DNA from: Bacteroidales bacterium | GTDB lineage: Bacteria; Bacteroidota; Bacteroidia; Bacteroidales; M50B96 | Length of the DNA: 64,000 nucleotides | Assembly (NCBI GenBank): GCA_018401015.1 | Contig: JAGYLP010000004.1 | Location: 109,305-173,304, forward strand | Direction of reading: 5' to 3' | Shown: piece by piece, positions 44,917-54,838 of the stretch | Numbering within the stretch: position 1 is the stretch's first letter | Layout: each line of letters opens with the position of its first letter | Notes under the pieces: generated by a model | Databases searched by the model: none | Told to the model about the DNA's origin: nothing | Seen by the model: only the letters and a program-made list of their open reading frames with translations | Translations under genes and position numbers: made by a program

Positions 44917-47058
44917 ATGTATCAATTAGTAACAAAAGAAATTGATTTAGGCGATGGAAGGTCCATCACCATTGAAACTGGCAAATTAGCCAAACAAGCC
45001 GATGGCTCGGTAGTCGTTAAAATGGGTAAAACCATGTTGTTGGCAACCCTCACTTATGCTAAAGAAGCAAGAGAAGATGTTGATTTCATGCCACTATCGG
45101 TAGAATATAAAGAAAAATTCGCAGCCATGGGGCGTTTCCCCGGAGGATTCATGAAGCGAGAAGCTCGTCCTTCCGATTACGAAATCCTCATTGCACGCTT
45201 AGTCGATCGCGCATTACGCCCGCTTTTCCCCGACGATTTTCATGCTGAAACCTTTGTAACCATTAACCTGATTTCGGCCGAGAAAGAAGTTCAACCCGAC
45301 CAATTAGCAGGATTAGCCGCATCGGCCGCCATAGCTGTTTCCGATATACCTTTCAACGGTCCTATGTCGGAAGTTCGCGTTTGTCGAATCAACGGCGAAT
45401 TCAAAATCAATCCTCCAACCAGCGAAATTGCCTTAGCCGATATCGATATGATCGTAGGTGCAACCCTCGATAATATCATGATGGTTGAGGGTGAAATGGA
45501 CGAGGTGCCTGAAGAAGCCATGCTCGAAGCAATCAAAATTGCACACGACGCTATCAAGGTTCAGTGTCGTGCCCAGCTGGAGCTGATGGAACTTCTTGGT
45601 AAGACTGAAAAAAGAGCTTATTCGCACGAAACCAACGACGAAGAACTTCGTAAAATCGTTCACGAAAGAACATACGCCAAGGTATATGCTGCTGCGATGA
45701 AGCAAAATCCGAATAAACACGAACGCTCCGAAGCTTTCAAGGCGATTGTAGATGAATTCATCGAGAATTATAAAGCTGAACTAGGCGAAGGTGCCGAAAT
45801 AAACGAATCGCTTATCAAACGCTACTACCACGATGTGGAAAAAGAAGCGATTCGAAACATGGTAATCGATGAGCAGGTTCGACTCGACGGACGTAAAACC
45901 GATGAGATTCGTCCAATTTGGTGCGAGATTGATTACCTGCCCGCTGCACATGGCTCGGCTGTATTCACTCGAGGCGAAACTCAATCGCTTACAACTGTTA
46001 CCCTCGGAACCAAACTCGACGAAAAAATCGTTGACGAAGTAATGAACCGTGGAACAGACCGTTTCCTCCTTCATTATAACTTCCCACCTTTCTCTACCGG
46101 CGACGCTCGTCCCGCACGCGGAACATCCCGCCGGGAAGTAGGACACGGAAATCTCGCTCATCGTGCTCTAAAACGCATGATTCCTAGTGATCCGGCCATT
46201 AACCCTTATGCTATTCGCATTGTATCGGATATTTTAGAATCGAATGGATCCTCGTCAATGGCAACTGTTTGTGCCGGAACGTTGGCTCTGATGGATACTG
46301 GTATCAGGATTAAGCGTCCTGTAAGTGGAATCGCCATGGGATTAATCTCTCGCGGCGATGGCAAGTTTGCCGTATTATCCGACATTTTAGGCGACGAAGA
46401 CCACTTAGGTGACATGGACTTTAAAGTAACCGGAACCAGTAAAGGTGTTACGGCTACGCAAATGGATATCAAACTCGATGGCCTTTCCTACGAGGTATTG
46501 GAAAAAGCTTTATCGCAAGCCAAGCAAGGACGTGAGCATATACTTTCCGTGATGATGGAAACTATTTCGGAGCCACGCTCGGAGTATAAAGCGCATGTAC
46601 CTAAAATGGAGCGCATCACCATTCCGAAAGAGCTCATCGGAGCTGTTATTGGCCCGGGAGGTAAAATCATTCAAGAGATTCAAGCCCTTACAGGTACGGT
46701 TATCACCATTGAAGAAATCGATGAAAAAGGCCATGTTGAGATCTCGGCCGAGAGCGCCGATAGCATCAAAGCTGCGATGAAACGTATTGGTGCAATCGTG
46801 GCTGTTCCCGAAGAGGGAAAAGTTTATACCGGCATCGTTAAATCGATTGTAGCTTTCGGAGCCTTTGTAGAAATTATGCCTGGCAAAGAGGGCTTACTGC
46901 ACATTTCCGAGATTAGTTGGAAACGCCTCAATACTGTTGACGAAGAACTCAAAGAAGGTCAGGAAATTGACGTTAAACTGATTGAAGTCGATAAAAAGAC
47001 CAATAAACTGAAACTAAGTCGTAAGGTCCTGTTGGAACGACCTAAAAAAACGAACTAA
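44917..47058 (+). CDS. pnp: Polynucleotide phosphorylase
   Basis: Trimeric 3'-to-5' phosphorolytic exoribonuclease of RNA decay. The 713-residue protein has two RNase PH cores (first: [21 protein letters not shown]; second: [22 protein letters not shown] with the active site motif), a KH domain ([16 protein letters not shown], about 555-580) and a C-terminal S1 domain ([32 protein letters not shown]). Length is typical. It follows rpsO and ends with its own terminator. Confidence 0.97.
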   Translation: MYQLVTKEIDLGDGRSITIETGKLAKQADGSVVVKMGKTMLLATLTYAKEAREDVDFMPLSVEYKEKFAAMGRFPGGFMKREARPSDYEILIARLVDRALRPLFPDDFHAETFVTINLISAEKEVQPDQLAGLAASAAIAVSDIPFNGPMSEVRVCRINGEFKINPPTSEIALADIDMIVGATLDNIMMVEGEMDEVPEEAMLEAIKIAHDAIKVQCRAQLELMELLGKTEKRAYSHETNDEELRKIVHERTYAKVYAAAMKQNPNKHERSEAFKAIVDEFIENYKAELGEGAEINESLIKRYYHDVEKEAIRNMVIDEQVRLDGRKTDEIRPIWCEIDYLPAAHGSAVFTRGETQSLTTVTLGTKLDEKIVDEVMNRGTDRFLLHYNFPPFSTGDARPARGTSRREVGHGNLAHRALKRMIPSDPAINPYAIRIVSDILESNGSSSMATVCAGTLALMDTGIRIKRPVSGIAMGLISRGDGKFAVLSDILGDEDHLGDMDFKVTGTSKGVTATQMDIKLDGLSYEVLEKALSQAKQGREHILSVMMETISEPRSEYKAHVPKMERITIPKELIGAVIGPGGKIIQEIQALTGTVITIEEIDEKGHVEISAESADSIKAAMKRIGAIVAVPEEGKVYTGIVKSIVAFGAFVEIMPGKEGLLHISEISWKRLNTVDEELKEGQEIDVKLIEVDKKTNKLKLSRKVLLERPKKTN

Positions 47059-47070
47059 TCGCCTATAACT

Positions 47071-47106
47071 AAAGCCGGCTTTCCCTGGAGAGCCGGCTTT
47101 TTTTAT
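47071..47106 (+). terminator. Terminator of pnp
   Basis: AAAGCCGGCT (47071-47080) pairs with AGCCGGCTTT (47091-47100) around a 10-base loop and is followed by T. Confidence 0.88.
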
Positions 47107-47226
47107 GCGAATGCAGGCATGTCGTGCATTGAATCAGCTAAGCTCCACGAGGGGAACATCAATTTTCAAAGAAACCTAAGGAATACAAAAAATCTGGTTT
47201 CAACTTCCCGGAAAGATGAACACTGG

Positions 47227-48771
47227 CTACATCCAGGATTCTTCGGAAGTTTCGATTCGATATAAAAACCACTGATAGAGGCGCCAAGCCACTGCAGAAT
47301 CAACATAAGGGATCGACAGTACTTCGCCGCTGGCACTGTAAAGGAAGATGGTCGATAACTTCCGACGTCGCTCCCAAATATTCCTTCGCAAGCGAACAGC
47401 CTGAATTTTATACAAATACATCCATTGCCACGAGGTTCCTATCGCTCCGCTGCGATCTTGTACCAGGTCGCGTCCAATCCGAAATAATCTTTTCCGATAA
47501 TTCAATCGGCTCCAGACGTAGCTAAGAAGGAGCCAGCTCACAACTGGGATGGCAGCCCAATACTGAATCGCAAAATAATTCAGACTCAATAAAATTGCCG
47601 GAATCCACCCGACAATAATCCATGCTCGGCGGAAATAAATTGCATTTGGTCGAAACTCCTGATAATCGGAGGATTCCAATTCCGGGAAAAGGCTTTTTTC
47701 TATTTGAGTTCGTTTATTCAAACTGACTCCCGGAACTTGTATTTTCGTTTGCTGAGCATGAATTTCTTTGCTAACAGCCTGATGAAGATAAACCGTCACG
47801 AAGTTCATTCGATCGCGCAAAGGATTCGTTTTCCACTCATAAACTTGAATCTTGCGAAAGGGAATGGTCCATTCTTTTTTATTGAACAAGCCCATACTAA
47901 TCGCATATTGTCGCTGGTTTCGGGCCATTCGCAAGTTATAGTGACTAAGAAAAACACGAATCAGACTAAAGAGAAATCCGGCTGCGAGTAAAACAAAAAC
48001 GAGTATTAGAATAAGTTGTACGCCCGCACCAATTAAAACCAGCTTGGCTTGCTCCTCCATGGCCTCGAGCCTCTCTTGAAAAACCTCGCTCAACTGCTGC
48101 ATAAAACCAATCAGAACAGCCACAATGAGCAAACTCGATTTCAAGTGATTCTCCGCTATGCCAACTTTAATCAAATCGACCGGATCGAGGTGGAGCACCG
48201 GAACTAAATCGGAGTTAGTTTGAACCGTCTTTTTCCCAGAGGCGCCAAGAACAATCTCTGAGGGATTTTCATTTTCCCCGGTCGTATCCAACAAGGCTTC
48301 TTTTAATTCAATGAGTTCCTTTTTAAGCGCCACGGCCTGTTCCCTCTTCAGCGCAATAATCTTCAACTCTTTACCCGATGAACCAGCAGTATCGACTTCA
48401 ATACTTACCACCTGAAGAAAGCGTTGCAACAAATTCTGCTTGATGTTAATATTTTGAATCCGCTCAAAGGGAATGCTCAACTTAACTTTTTTGAGGTATC
48501 CTTTATGAATCAGCAGTTCGCCTTGCTCAATGGAAAAATAGAAATAGCGATAAAAGAGCCAGGCATGGACCATTAATATCAGAGTCAACCCGGCAAGAAC
48601 CAGGTAAACGTAGTCCTGGATGCTAGTAAAACGTTCGTTGTTGATGTTTACAAAAAAAACCAGAAACAAAGCCCAGGCATTTTTAACGACCACGCGGGCC
48701 CCATTGAACCAGAACAAAATCAGACCTGCAAGGGCCTGCCGGGTTGGTTGAGAGAAATCGTAATTACTCAT
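47227..48771 (-). CDS. Bacterial PH-domain membrane protein (YdbT-like, large)
   Basis: From the ATG (MSNYDFSQPTRQ) the 514-residue membrane protein has about six hydrophobic segments in pairs, each pair followed by a bPH2-type PH domain. The first has YFSIEQGELLIHKGYLKKVKLSIPFERIQNINIKQ. Another occurs near residues 290-330 (AISMGLFNKKEWTIPFRKIQVYEWKTNPL), and a third toward the end. This is the YdbT arrangement. It overlaps the YdbS-like gene by 8 bases (ATGAGTAA), and the two form an operon. Function is unknown; such proteins are membrane-associated and linked to stress. Confidence 0.8.
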   Translation of the reverse strand: MSNYDFSQPTRQALAGLILFWFNGARVVVKNAWALFLVFFVNINNERFTSIQDYVYLVLAGLTLILMVHAWLFYRYFYFSIEQGELLIHKGYLKKVKLSIPFERIQNINIKQNLLQRFLQVVSIEVDTAGSSGKELKIIALKREQAVALKKELIELKEALLDTTGENENPSEIVLGASGKKTVQTNSDLVPVLHLDPVDLIKVGIAENHLKSSLLIVAVLIGFMQQLSEVFQERLEAMEEQAKLVLIGAGVQLILILVFVLLAAGFLFSLIRVFLSHYNLRMARNQRQYAISMGLFNKKEWTIPFRKIQVYEWKTNPLRDRMNFVTVYLHQAVSKEIHAQQTKIQVPGVSLNKRTQIEKSLFPELESSDYQEFRPNAIYFRRAWIIVGWIPAILLSLNYFAIQYWAAIPVVSWLLLSYVWSRLNYRKRLFRIGRDLVQDRSGAIGTSWQWMYLYKIQAVRLRRNIWERRRKLSTIFLYSASGEVLSIPYVDSAVAWRLYQWFLYRIETSEESWM

Positions 48772-49282
48772 GTTCACTTACCCTTCGGATAATGAAATTT
48801 CTAATCTCGGATGCCTTCCCGGGATCGAGTCCCGGAACAGACAAATCGCTTTGATCGCCTCCGGCGGTGTATATTTTCAAGCGTGCGATCTTCATCAATC
48901 GTCCTAAAAAACTCTGACGAATTTCACTATGCTGAATTCGGTTAAAAGGAATGGTTATGAGGCGATGGGTTAACCAACCTGAACGATAAACCAAATCGTG
49001 TTCGCGCAAGAGATACGCTTTTCGCTCGAACCCTTTCCAAACGAATAATACCCGAAGTAGCCAAAGAAACAAGAGTGTTCCCCAAATGGTCCAATCGGCC
49101 CAAAGGGGTAGCTCAATATTTCCCCAGAAATAAGCTGCGAATAGCCCGATTGCGAGGATGGCGAAAAAGATAGTAGCATTTAGGAGCGACAGCCAACGTT
49201 GTTGAGGGACCAGTTTATGAAAATCAGCGTCCTGAATAACCGGCAACTCCTCCAATAAAACAGCATCATTTTTAAATTCCAT
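48764..49282 (-). CDS. Bacterial PH-domain membrane protein (YdbS-like, small)
   Basis: The 172-residue protein has two adjacent membrane helices (LLNATIFFAILAIGLFAAYFWG, LWADWTIWGTLLFLWLLRVLFVW) followed by a bPH2 domain (LREHDLVYRSGWLTHRLITIPFNRIQHSEIRQSFLGRLMKIARLKIYTAGG). This matches YdbS, the usual partner of YdbT. Its stop overlaps the start of the larger partner, so translational coupling is likely. Together with the next small membrane protein it forms a three-gene unit. Confidence 0.82.
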   Translation of the reverse strand: MEFKNDAVLLEELPVIQDADFHKLVPQQRWLSLLNATIFFAILAIGLFAAYFWGNIELPLWADWTIWGTLLFLWLLRVLFVWKGFERKAYLLREHDLVYRSGWLTHRLITIPFNRIQHSEIRQSFLGRLMKIARLKIYTAGGDQSDLSVPGLDPGKASEIRNFIIRRVSEHE

Positions 49283-49290
49283 AGGGCATT

Positions 49291-49731
49291 TTAGTTAAAC
49301 TCCGATTCAAACTGATGAAGCGAAGGCTTCGATAAGAATAGCAACACCAACACGATCAATGAGAAAAGCTGAGAACTTCGATCGCCTGTAAAGAGGTAAA
49401 AATTAACATGATAAAATCCGATTAAAAAGAATACCAATAAACGGATTCGGGAAATTTGCACAAACCAATCCACTTTGATGCGCTCATCTTTAAGCAATTT
49501 GGCCTGTTTGGCCTTGTTGGAATAGTAATAGAAAACAAGCGGAATAGGAATGATGGTAAGCAAAATGGCCACGGTAGCAATCATGTATTGTGTTTCGGCC
49601 GATAGTGCGATACGAATTGATTCGGCTTCGACCCGCCAAAAGGCGTAGAGCAATAAGGCTAGTAAAACGATTACAAACACCCAAAACATACGAGTGAGCT
49701 TTTGAATCATTTCGTTTAGGATTTCTTCCAT
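49291..49731 (-). CDS. Small four-helix membrane protein of unknown function
   Basis: The 146-residue inner-membrane protein has about four hydrophobic segments (MFWVFVIVLLALLLYAFW, MIATVAILLTIIPIPLVFYYY, LLVFFLIGFYHVNFYLF and a final LFSLIVLVLLFL). I recognise no family. It lies 8 bp upstream of the YdbS-like gene on the same strand, so it is the first gene of the PH-domain unit. A structural partner of the PH-domain pair is possible (inference). Confidence 0.65.
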   Translation of the reverse strand: MEEILNEMIQKLTRMFWVFVIVLLALLLYAFWRVEAESIRIALSAETQYMIATVAILLTIIPIPLVFYYYSNKAKQAKLLKDERIKVDWFVQISRIRLLVFFLIGFYHVNFYLFTGDRSSQLFSLIVLVLLFLSKPSLHQFESEFN

Positions 49732-49800
49732 AACTTGAGTTAAATTGAATTACAAAAGGGGAGTAAATTAAACAGAATTCCAACTCATTTTTGAAGAAAA

Positions 49801-50166
49801 TCACCAACCCGGACGAAAAGCATCTTTAATCCAATTCAACTTGGGTTTTGAACCAAAAAGTAGTACCTCGACAATATCAAACCGAATATTTCGGTCGTCT
49901 TTTCGTTCTTCGACAAAGGCTTCGGCTGCTTCGAAAATTTTCCGTTGTTTCGACCCATTGATTGCCTCTTTAGGAGGGACTAAATGCTCCGGACCTCGCA
50001 GCTTAACTTCAACGAACACCAGCGTTTTTCCATCCTCGACAATGATATCAACTTCTAGCTTCCGGAAACGATAATTCCGCTCGAGGATAACGCAACCCGC
50101 TTGAGCTAAATAAAGGGCAGCATGTTCTTCGCCAATATCTCCTAATTCTTTTGTAGTAGGGACCAT
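49801..50166 (-). CDS. YraN/UPF0102 family nuclease-like protein
   Basis: The 121-residue protein has the PD-(D/E)xK-like fold of the UPF0102 family: GDIGEEHAALYLAQAGCVILERNYRF, then EVDIIVEDGKTLVFVEVKLR with the metal-binding Asp and ExK. Related to Holliday-junction-resolvase-like nucleases; biochemical role is unproven. It reads in the same direction as the LD-carboxypeptidase gene, 106 bp downstream of that gene's end. Confidence 0.88.
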   Translation of the reverse strand: MVPTTKELGDIGEEHAALYLAQAGCVILERNYRFRKLEVDIIVEDGKTLVFVEVKLRGPEHLVPPKEAINGSKQRKIFEAAEAFVEERKDDRNIRFDIVEVLLFGSKPKLNWIKDAFRPGW

Positions 50167-50272
50167 ATCGAAAAAAATAAAAGGCTTGCAGTATTATAAC
50201 TCACCTAGAACTATCCTAAGGCATCTAAGGGTTGGAATCAGGAGGATTCGTCGGAAAGAAATAACACATCCA

Positions 50273-51142
50273 TTAGACTGAAATCTTATAGGAACCTCCC
50301 AAAATAAGTGGATAATTGCGAGCCAGATGTCCAGCCGGGAAATCCGTCACCACAGGTTTCCCGTGAGTATGATAATTGAATAGTTCATCGAGGGTATAGG
50401 GGAATTCCGGATCATTGACTTTGATGTCGGTAAAACCGCCCCAAACGACTCCTTCTGCTTTTTGAAACCAATCGCTTAAAGATAGATTGATTAACATTCG
50501 GTCTATTTCATATCGATACTCTCCTACTTCCTCGAGGAACAAATAACTTCCCTCGGGGTTGAGGTCGTAAGGAGTGCCCCGGAGACTGGATAAAATGGAC
50601 AAATTCCCCCCAAGCAAGGGTGCAGCAAATAGATCATCCTTATCGCACATCGAGAGCGATCCGGGCAGATTGATACGTTCTCCTTGAAGAAGCCAGAGCA
50701 AATCCATGAGATTCTCTTTCGCCTCCGGAACCTCCAGAATATCTTTAACCATATCGGAATGAATACTGGCAAATCCCAAGGTTTTCAGGAAGGAATGAAA
50801 AACGGTAATATCGGAATAACCACACAGCCATTTGGGCGAACGTTGGAAGAAATCCCACAAAAGATAAGGAAGGATGCGGATGCTGCCATATCCACCGCGA
50901 GTAAATAAGATGGCGCGCACCTCTTTATCGTCGAGCATTTTCTGCAGATCGGATGCGCGCTCCTCATCGGTCCCGGCCAGAGAACCAAAAGCCTTGTATG
51001 CATTTGGCCCAATTTTAACTCGAAAACCTTCGTTTTCAATCAATTCGGCGGCTTTTACAACCGAGTGTTCATCAATTATTCCTGCCGGTGAAACGAGGCC
51101 AATTACATCGCCTCTTTTTAGATAGGGTGGAAAAATCATCAT
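50273..51142 (-). CDS. LD-carboxypeptidase (S66 family)
   Basis: Cuts the terminal D-alanine of tetrapeptides in murein recycling. The 289-residue protein shows KRGDVIGLVSPAG, the nucleophile region FTRGGYGSIRILPYL with GYSDITVFHSFL, the Glu in GYVW-type FGGFTDIK context, and the His in DFPAGHLARNYPL. No signal peptide, so cytosolic. Serine-Glu-His triad arrangement fits S66. It begins at ATG 51142 or the next ATG (51139). Confidence 0.9.
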   Translation of the reverse strand: MMIFPPYLKRGDVIGLVSPAGIIDEHSVVKAAELIENEGFRVKIGPNAYKAFGSLAGTDEERASDLQKMLDDKEVRAILFTRGGYGSIRILPYLLWDFFQRSPKWLCGYSDITVFHSFLKTLGFASIHSDMVKDILEVPEAKENLMDLLWLLQGERINLPGSLSMCDKDDLFAAPLLGGNLSILSSLRGTPYDLNPEGSYLFLEEVGEYRYEIDRMLINLSLSDWFQKAEGVVWGGFTDIKVNDPEFPYTLDELFNYHTHGKPVVTDFPAGHLARNYPLILGGSYKISV

Positions 51143-51286
51143 ACAAATTAGATTTAGGCAACCAGCTTTTTAGTCGGGAATTAATCCGGTAAGCCTAGCA
51201 AACAAGGGTTCACTTTCATGGGTAAACGTTTGTCGAGCTTCCGGTAATAATTTGACCAATTAACTGATCTGAAATTCACCTCAAAC

Positions 51287-52303
51287 TTAAAGGATTGACA
51301 GGTCTTTACCGCGCCAGCTATGAATTAAATCCTCCACTTGTGAAATCGATTGGGTTTCCATGAGCAAACCCCTCAATTCGGCCGCTCCATGAAAGCCATG
51401 AATGTAAATTTTAAAGAACCGTTTGAGCATATTAAAATTCTTACTATTCCCCCAAGTAGCGATAAAAAGGCGTGCATGCTTGAGCAATAAATCCATTTGC
51501 TCTTGGGGGCTTGGCTCGGGGTGACCGGGATGAAAGATCCGCGGATCTTTGAAGATTCCACGTCCAACCATAACTCCATCTACCGGGTATTGATTAATTT
51601 TCTCTTGCGCGTCCTGATAGGAAAAGACATCACCATTACCAATGAGAGCTGTATCCGGACTAATTGCATCGCGCACTTTAGCCGCAATAGCTAGTTGATC
51701 CCATTCTGCCGGAAAATCCGACATCATTTTTTGAGTGCGAGCATGCAAAATAAGCGCATCCGGTTTGCAAGAAAAAAGATGGCTCAGCCATGCTTCCGTT
51801 GTGTGTTGCTTGAGTCCGGTGCGGGTTTTAACGCTTACCGGTAAATGCGTACTTTCCTGTGTCGCTTGAATAATTTCCTTGGCCAAATCGGGAAAAGCAA
51901 TGAGCGCCGAGCAGCTCGCCTGCTTCACAATCTTCTTAACCGGACAACCCATGTTGATATCGATTCCATCAAAGGTGTATTCTTCGGTCAGCTCTTTGGC
52001 AACCTTGTGGTATTTCTCCGGATCGGAGCCCCAAATCTGAGCCACCAATTTGATTCCCAGCTGCTTTAATAGAGCCCGTTCCGAATCGTTTACCAACAAG
52101 CGATGACTCACTTTATCTTTTCCCACCGGATGACATAAACCATCGGTGCTCGTAAATTCTGTGTAAACAACATGCAGAGAGCCCGGTTTGGAAACCGACA
52201 GAACTACTTCGCGAAACGAAGTATCGGTAACATCCTCCATAGGAGCTAAGCAGAACAGTTTTTCTGAGCTATTTTTCCAAAAAGAATCGAGTGTTCGTTG
52301 CAT
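51287..52303 (-). CDS. tRNA-dihydrouridine synthase
   Basis: FMN/NADPH enzyme reducing uridine to dihydrouridine in tRNA. The 338 residues have the opening CLAPMEDVTDTSFRE, the catalytic-loop GIDINMGCPVKKIVKQASCSAL (Cys in GCP), VSVKTRTGL (FMN phosphate), LILHARTQ and GNGDVFSYQDAQE with GVMVGRGIFKDP. Subtype (DusA/B/C) is unclear. The divergent VWA gene begins 101 bp away. Confidence 0.92.
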   Translation of the reverse strand: MQRTLDSFWKNSSEKLFCLAPMEDVTDTSFREVVLSVSKPGSLHVVYTEFTSTDGLCHPVGKDKVSHRLLVNDSERALLKQLGIKLVAQIWGSDPEKYHKVAKELTEEYTFDGIDINMGCPVKKIVKQASCSALIAFPDLAKEIIQATQESTHLPVSVKTRTGLKQHTTEAWLSHLFSCKPDALILHARTQKMMSDFPAEWDQLAIAAKVRDAISPDTALIGNGDVFSYQDAQEKINQYPVDGVMVGRGIFKDPRIFHPGHPEPSPQEQMDLLLKHARLFIATWGNSKNFNMLKRFFKIYIHGFHGAAELRGLLMETQSISQVEDLIHSWRGKDLSIL

Positions 52304-52317
52304 ACTTCATTTTAGTA

Positions 52318-52325
52318 AATTTGCA
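52318..52325 (+). promoter_or_regulatory. -7 promoter element of the VWA gene
   Basis: TAAATTTG matches TAnnTTTG exactly. It lies 79 bases before the TTG start of the VWA gene. Confidence 0.5.
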
Positions 52326-52404
52326 AAGAAAGCTTTGTTTCACCTTCTTTGCAAGCACGTGCCAAATCGCTTATTCTCTTTAACCTAATGGTAAATCGAT
52401 TGTT

Positions 52405-53790
52405 TTGAAAAAGCTCCTTTTATCCTTCCTGCTACTCGTAGGGATTTTGATTCAGCCGGTAAGCTGGGCTCAAAAACCCGAAAAAAATTCAACCGAACAA
52501 GCAACCCGCATCTTATTCATCCTCGATGCCTCACGAAGCATGCTCGGCCGATGGGAAAGCGATATTAAAATCAACATTGCCACGGAATTACTCGGGGAAA
52601 TGGTGGATAGTTTAGCTCAACTTCAACACGTGCAGATGGCCCTGCGGATTTATGGACATCAAACGAATGTTGAATTTTTTCAAGATTGTGAAGATACTCG
52701 CCTGGAAGTTCCGTTCGCCTACGGAAATGCAAAATCGATTCAAAAGAAACTGAAGAATCTAAGTTGCCAGGGGACCACACCCATTGCCTATGCCCTGGAA
52801 AAATCGGGAGCGGATTTCCCTCTCGACGAAGAATTCAGGAACATCATCATATTGATAACCGATGGAATTGAAGCGTGCGATGGCGACCCATGTGCCGTTT
52901 CAATGGCTTTGCAAAAACAAGGAATTGTTCTCAAACCCTTCGTAATCGGGATTGGACTCGATTTAGGCTTTAAAGATACCTTCGATTGCGTAGGACGATA
53001 TTACGATGCAAGCGATGAAACCCGATTCCGGGAAGTCTTCAATGTGGTTATTTCGCAAGCATTAAATTCGACCACCGCTCAGGTTAACCTGCTCGATTCC
53101 CAGAGTAAGCCTACCGAGACGAATGTGAACATGACTTTTTACGATAACAATACCGGCAAATGGAAATACAATATTGTGCACACCATGAATCATCGGGGGG
53201 TACCCGATACGATTTACCTCGACCCCTTGGTTAATTACCGGATGGTCGTCCACACCATTCCACCTGTCCAACTCGACAGCATCAGCCTGACACCCGGCAA
53301 ACACACCATCATTGCGCTTGATGCTCCTCAAGGCGAGCTAATCGTTAAATCGGAAGCCATTCAACAGCGCGACTTACATTTCGATGTGTATGAAGCCGGC
53401 ACTTGTCAGAAACTAAATGTTCAGAAACTGAATACCACTGAAAAATACTTGATCGGCAGCTACGACCTGATCATTCACACCATTCCTCAAATAAAACTCG
53501 AAGAAGTTCGTATCGAACAAAGCACCCAAACCAAGATCGAAATTCCACGGTCGGGAATTGCCACCTTCTTGATGAATACCAGTGGTTACGGCAGCATTTA
53601 CCTTGAAGAAGGCAAAGAACTCGTTTGGATAAAAAACTTATCAAACGATAAATCGAGAGAATCCATTCACTTACAGCCCGGGAATTACAGAGCGGTCTTT
53701 CGCACTCGAAATTCCCATCAGAGCAATTTCACCGTGAGCAAATCGTTTCGAATTAACCCCGGAGGTTCGGCACAAGTAAGTTTATACTAG
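52405..53790 (+). CDS. Secreted VWA-domain protein with C-terminal beta repeats
   Basis: The 461-residue protein begins with TTG: the ATG at 52388 is in another frame and closes within seven codons, and no other start keeps the signal peptide (MKKLLLSFLLLVGILIQPVSWAQ). The VWA domain follows (about residues 32-220), with the MIDAS motif DASRS and LITDGIEACDG. After it come about three similar beta-rich units (for example VVHTIPPVQLDSI, IHTIPQIKLEEV and the final FTVSKSFRINPGG). Probably a periplasmic or surface binding protein. It overlaps the convergent Cys-pair gene by 9 bases. Confidence 0.85.
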   Translation: MKKLLLSFLLLVGILIQPVSWAQKPEKNSTEQATRILFILDASRSMLGRWESDIKINIATELLGEMVDSLAQLQHVQMALRIYGHQTNVEFFQDCEDTRLEVPFAYGNAKSIQKKLKNLSCQGTTPIAYALEKSGADFPLDEEFRNIIILITDGIEACDGDPCAVSMALQKQGIVLKPFVIGIGLDLGFKDTFDCVGRYYDASDETRFREVFNVVISQALNSTTAQVNLLDSQSKPTETNVNMTFYDNNTGKWKYNIVHTMNHRGVPDTIYLDPLVNYRMVVHTIPPVQLDSISLTPGKHTIIALDAPQGELIVKSEAIQQRDLHFDVYEAGTCQKLNVQKLNTTEKYLIGSYDLIIHTIPQIKLEEVRIEQSTQTKIEIPRSGIATFLMNTSGYGSIYLEEGKELVWIKNLSNDKSRESIHLQPGNYRAVFRTRNSHQSNFTVSKSFRINPGGSAQVSLY

Positions 53791-54342
53791 CAAGGGTTTT
53801 TTGGTCTTGAAGATTTCTTTCCATTCCGGAGGAAGATCATCTATCTCGTCGATAAAATCGTCGAGCTCGCGTTTAGTTTCAGCCGAAAGCAAGTCATTTA
53901 TTTCCATCATAGCCTCGAGGCTTAACACAAAAGGGAGAGCAGCCGGATAAAGCTTATCCCCCTTAAAGACACCCCCCAACTGATACTCTTCCAATTCGCT
54001 AACCGGTGTTCCCTTGATTAGGCAGGCTTTCAGCAGGTCATCTACCGCAACTTCTTCTTCCCCCTCGTAGAAATCCTGCATCGACTTTAATCGCGGATTG
54101 GATTCAAAATAGGCAGCAAGATTCGCTTCCGACTCCACCGACATATTCCCTTTCATCTTGCTGGCACAGGTAAAACAGATGGCATATTCCGACTCCGAAC
54201 GTCCGTTTTTGATTACCTTCTCAATCATGTAAACCTCGTTTGAGTGGAGGACATCTTTGCCACACATCACACAGTTTTCTAGTGGCTTAGCTTGCAAATC
54301 GGAATAAAAGACAGGGGGTATTTGATCGTTGCTGAATTTCAT
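53782..54342 (-). CDS. Conserved protein with two CxxC pairs, unknown function
   Basis: From the ATG (MKFSNDQIPPVF) the 186 residues include CVMCGKD and AICFTCASK, two CxxC pairs about 30 residues apart that probably bind zinc. The remainder is acidic and helical. No signal peptide or membrane segment. The start at 54390 gives 16 extra residues that look unconserved. The function is unknown; the name cannot go beyond a zinc-ribbon-like protein. It is convergent with the VWA gene, sharing 9 bases. Confidence 0.68.
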   Translation of the reverse strand: MKFSNDQIPPVFYSDLQAKPLENCVMCGKDVLHSNEVYMIEKVIKNGRSESEYAICFTCASKMKGNMSVESEANLAAYFESNPRLKSMQDFYEGEEEVAVDDLLKACLIKGTPVSELEEYQLGGVFKGDKLYPAALPFVLSLEAMMEINDLLSAETKRELDDFIDEIDDLPPEWKEIFKTKKPLLV

Positions 54343-54838
54343 GCTTTGTTTTTTTCCAATACTACTTTTTATTTTGCAGAAAGCCATCATTTTTTGCGCG
54401 AGGAGATTCAGGTTTCAATCGCTTTATAGAAGCGCTATTCCTGCATTAAAAAACTGAAAGGTTACGTGTAAGATTCTCGACAATCGTTTTTCAATTCCTC
54501 CAAGCTTACCAGATGGCTAACCTACGCGTTAAATCGATAATGGAACAACCATCGATTTCTGTGCTGTAGTAGTAGCCAATACTGCAAACTGCCTGCTGTC
54601 AAAAAAACACCATGATTTGACATTTTGAAAATTCAGGAAAATAATTTGATAGTTTTTTCAATAAACATCAAATATTGACCCTATTTAACAGTAATAAAAG
54701 GAACAAAACCAGGCAGATTGCTGCTTTTTATAAATGAAAAAAGGGGATATGGGTGCGGGTGCACGCCAATATCCCCGGGTGTTAAGTTGGAACGATAAAG
54801 AGTACTTAGAAAACTGCTCTAACCCCCATTGTTACAGT
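54343..54838. other. Intergenic region before the surface-protein cluster
   Basis: This 496-bp, partly AT-rich gap holds a minus-strand terminator at 54741-54778 and the promoter side of the Cys-pair gene. I found no tRNA, riboswitch, insertion sequence or convincing small gene. Confidence 0.5.
54741..54778 (-). terminator. Terminator of the surface-protein cluster
   Basis: On the minus strand GGGGATAT pairs with ATATCCCC around an 18-base loop with inner complementarity, followed by six T. Confidence 0.75.

Noticed and set aside
54343..54838. A tRNA or other RNA gene in the long gap
   Set aside because: No cloverleaf or RNA family motif could be recognised, only a terminator hairpin.
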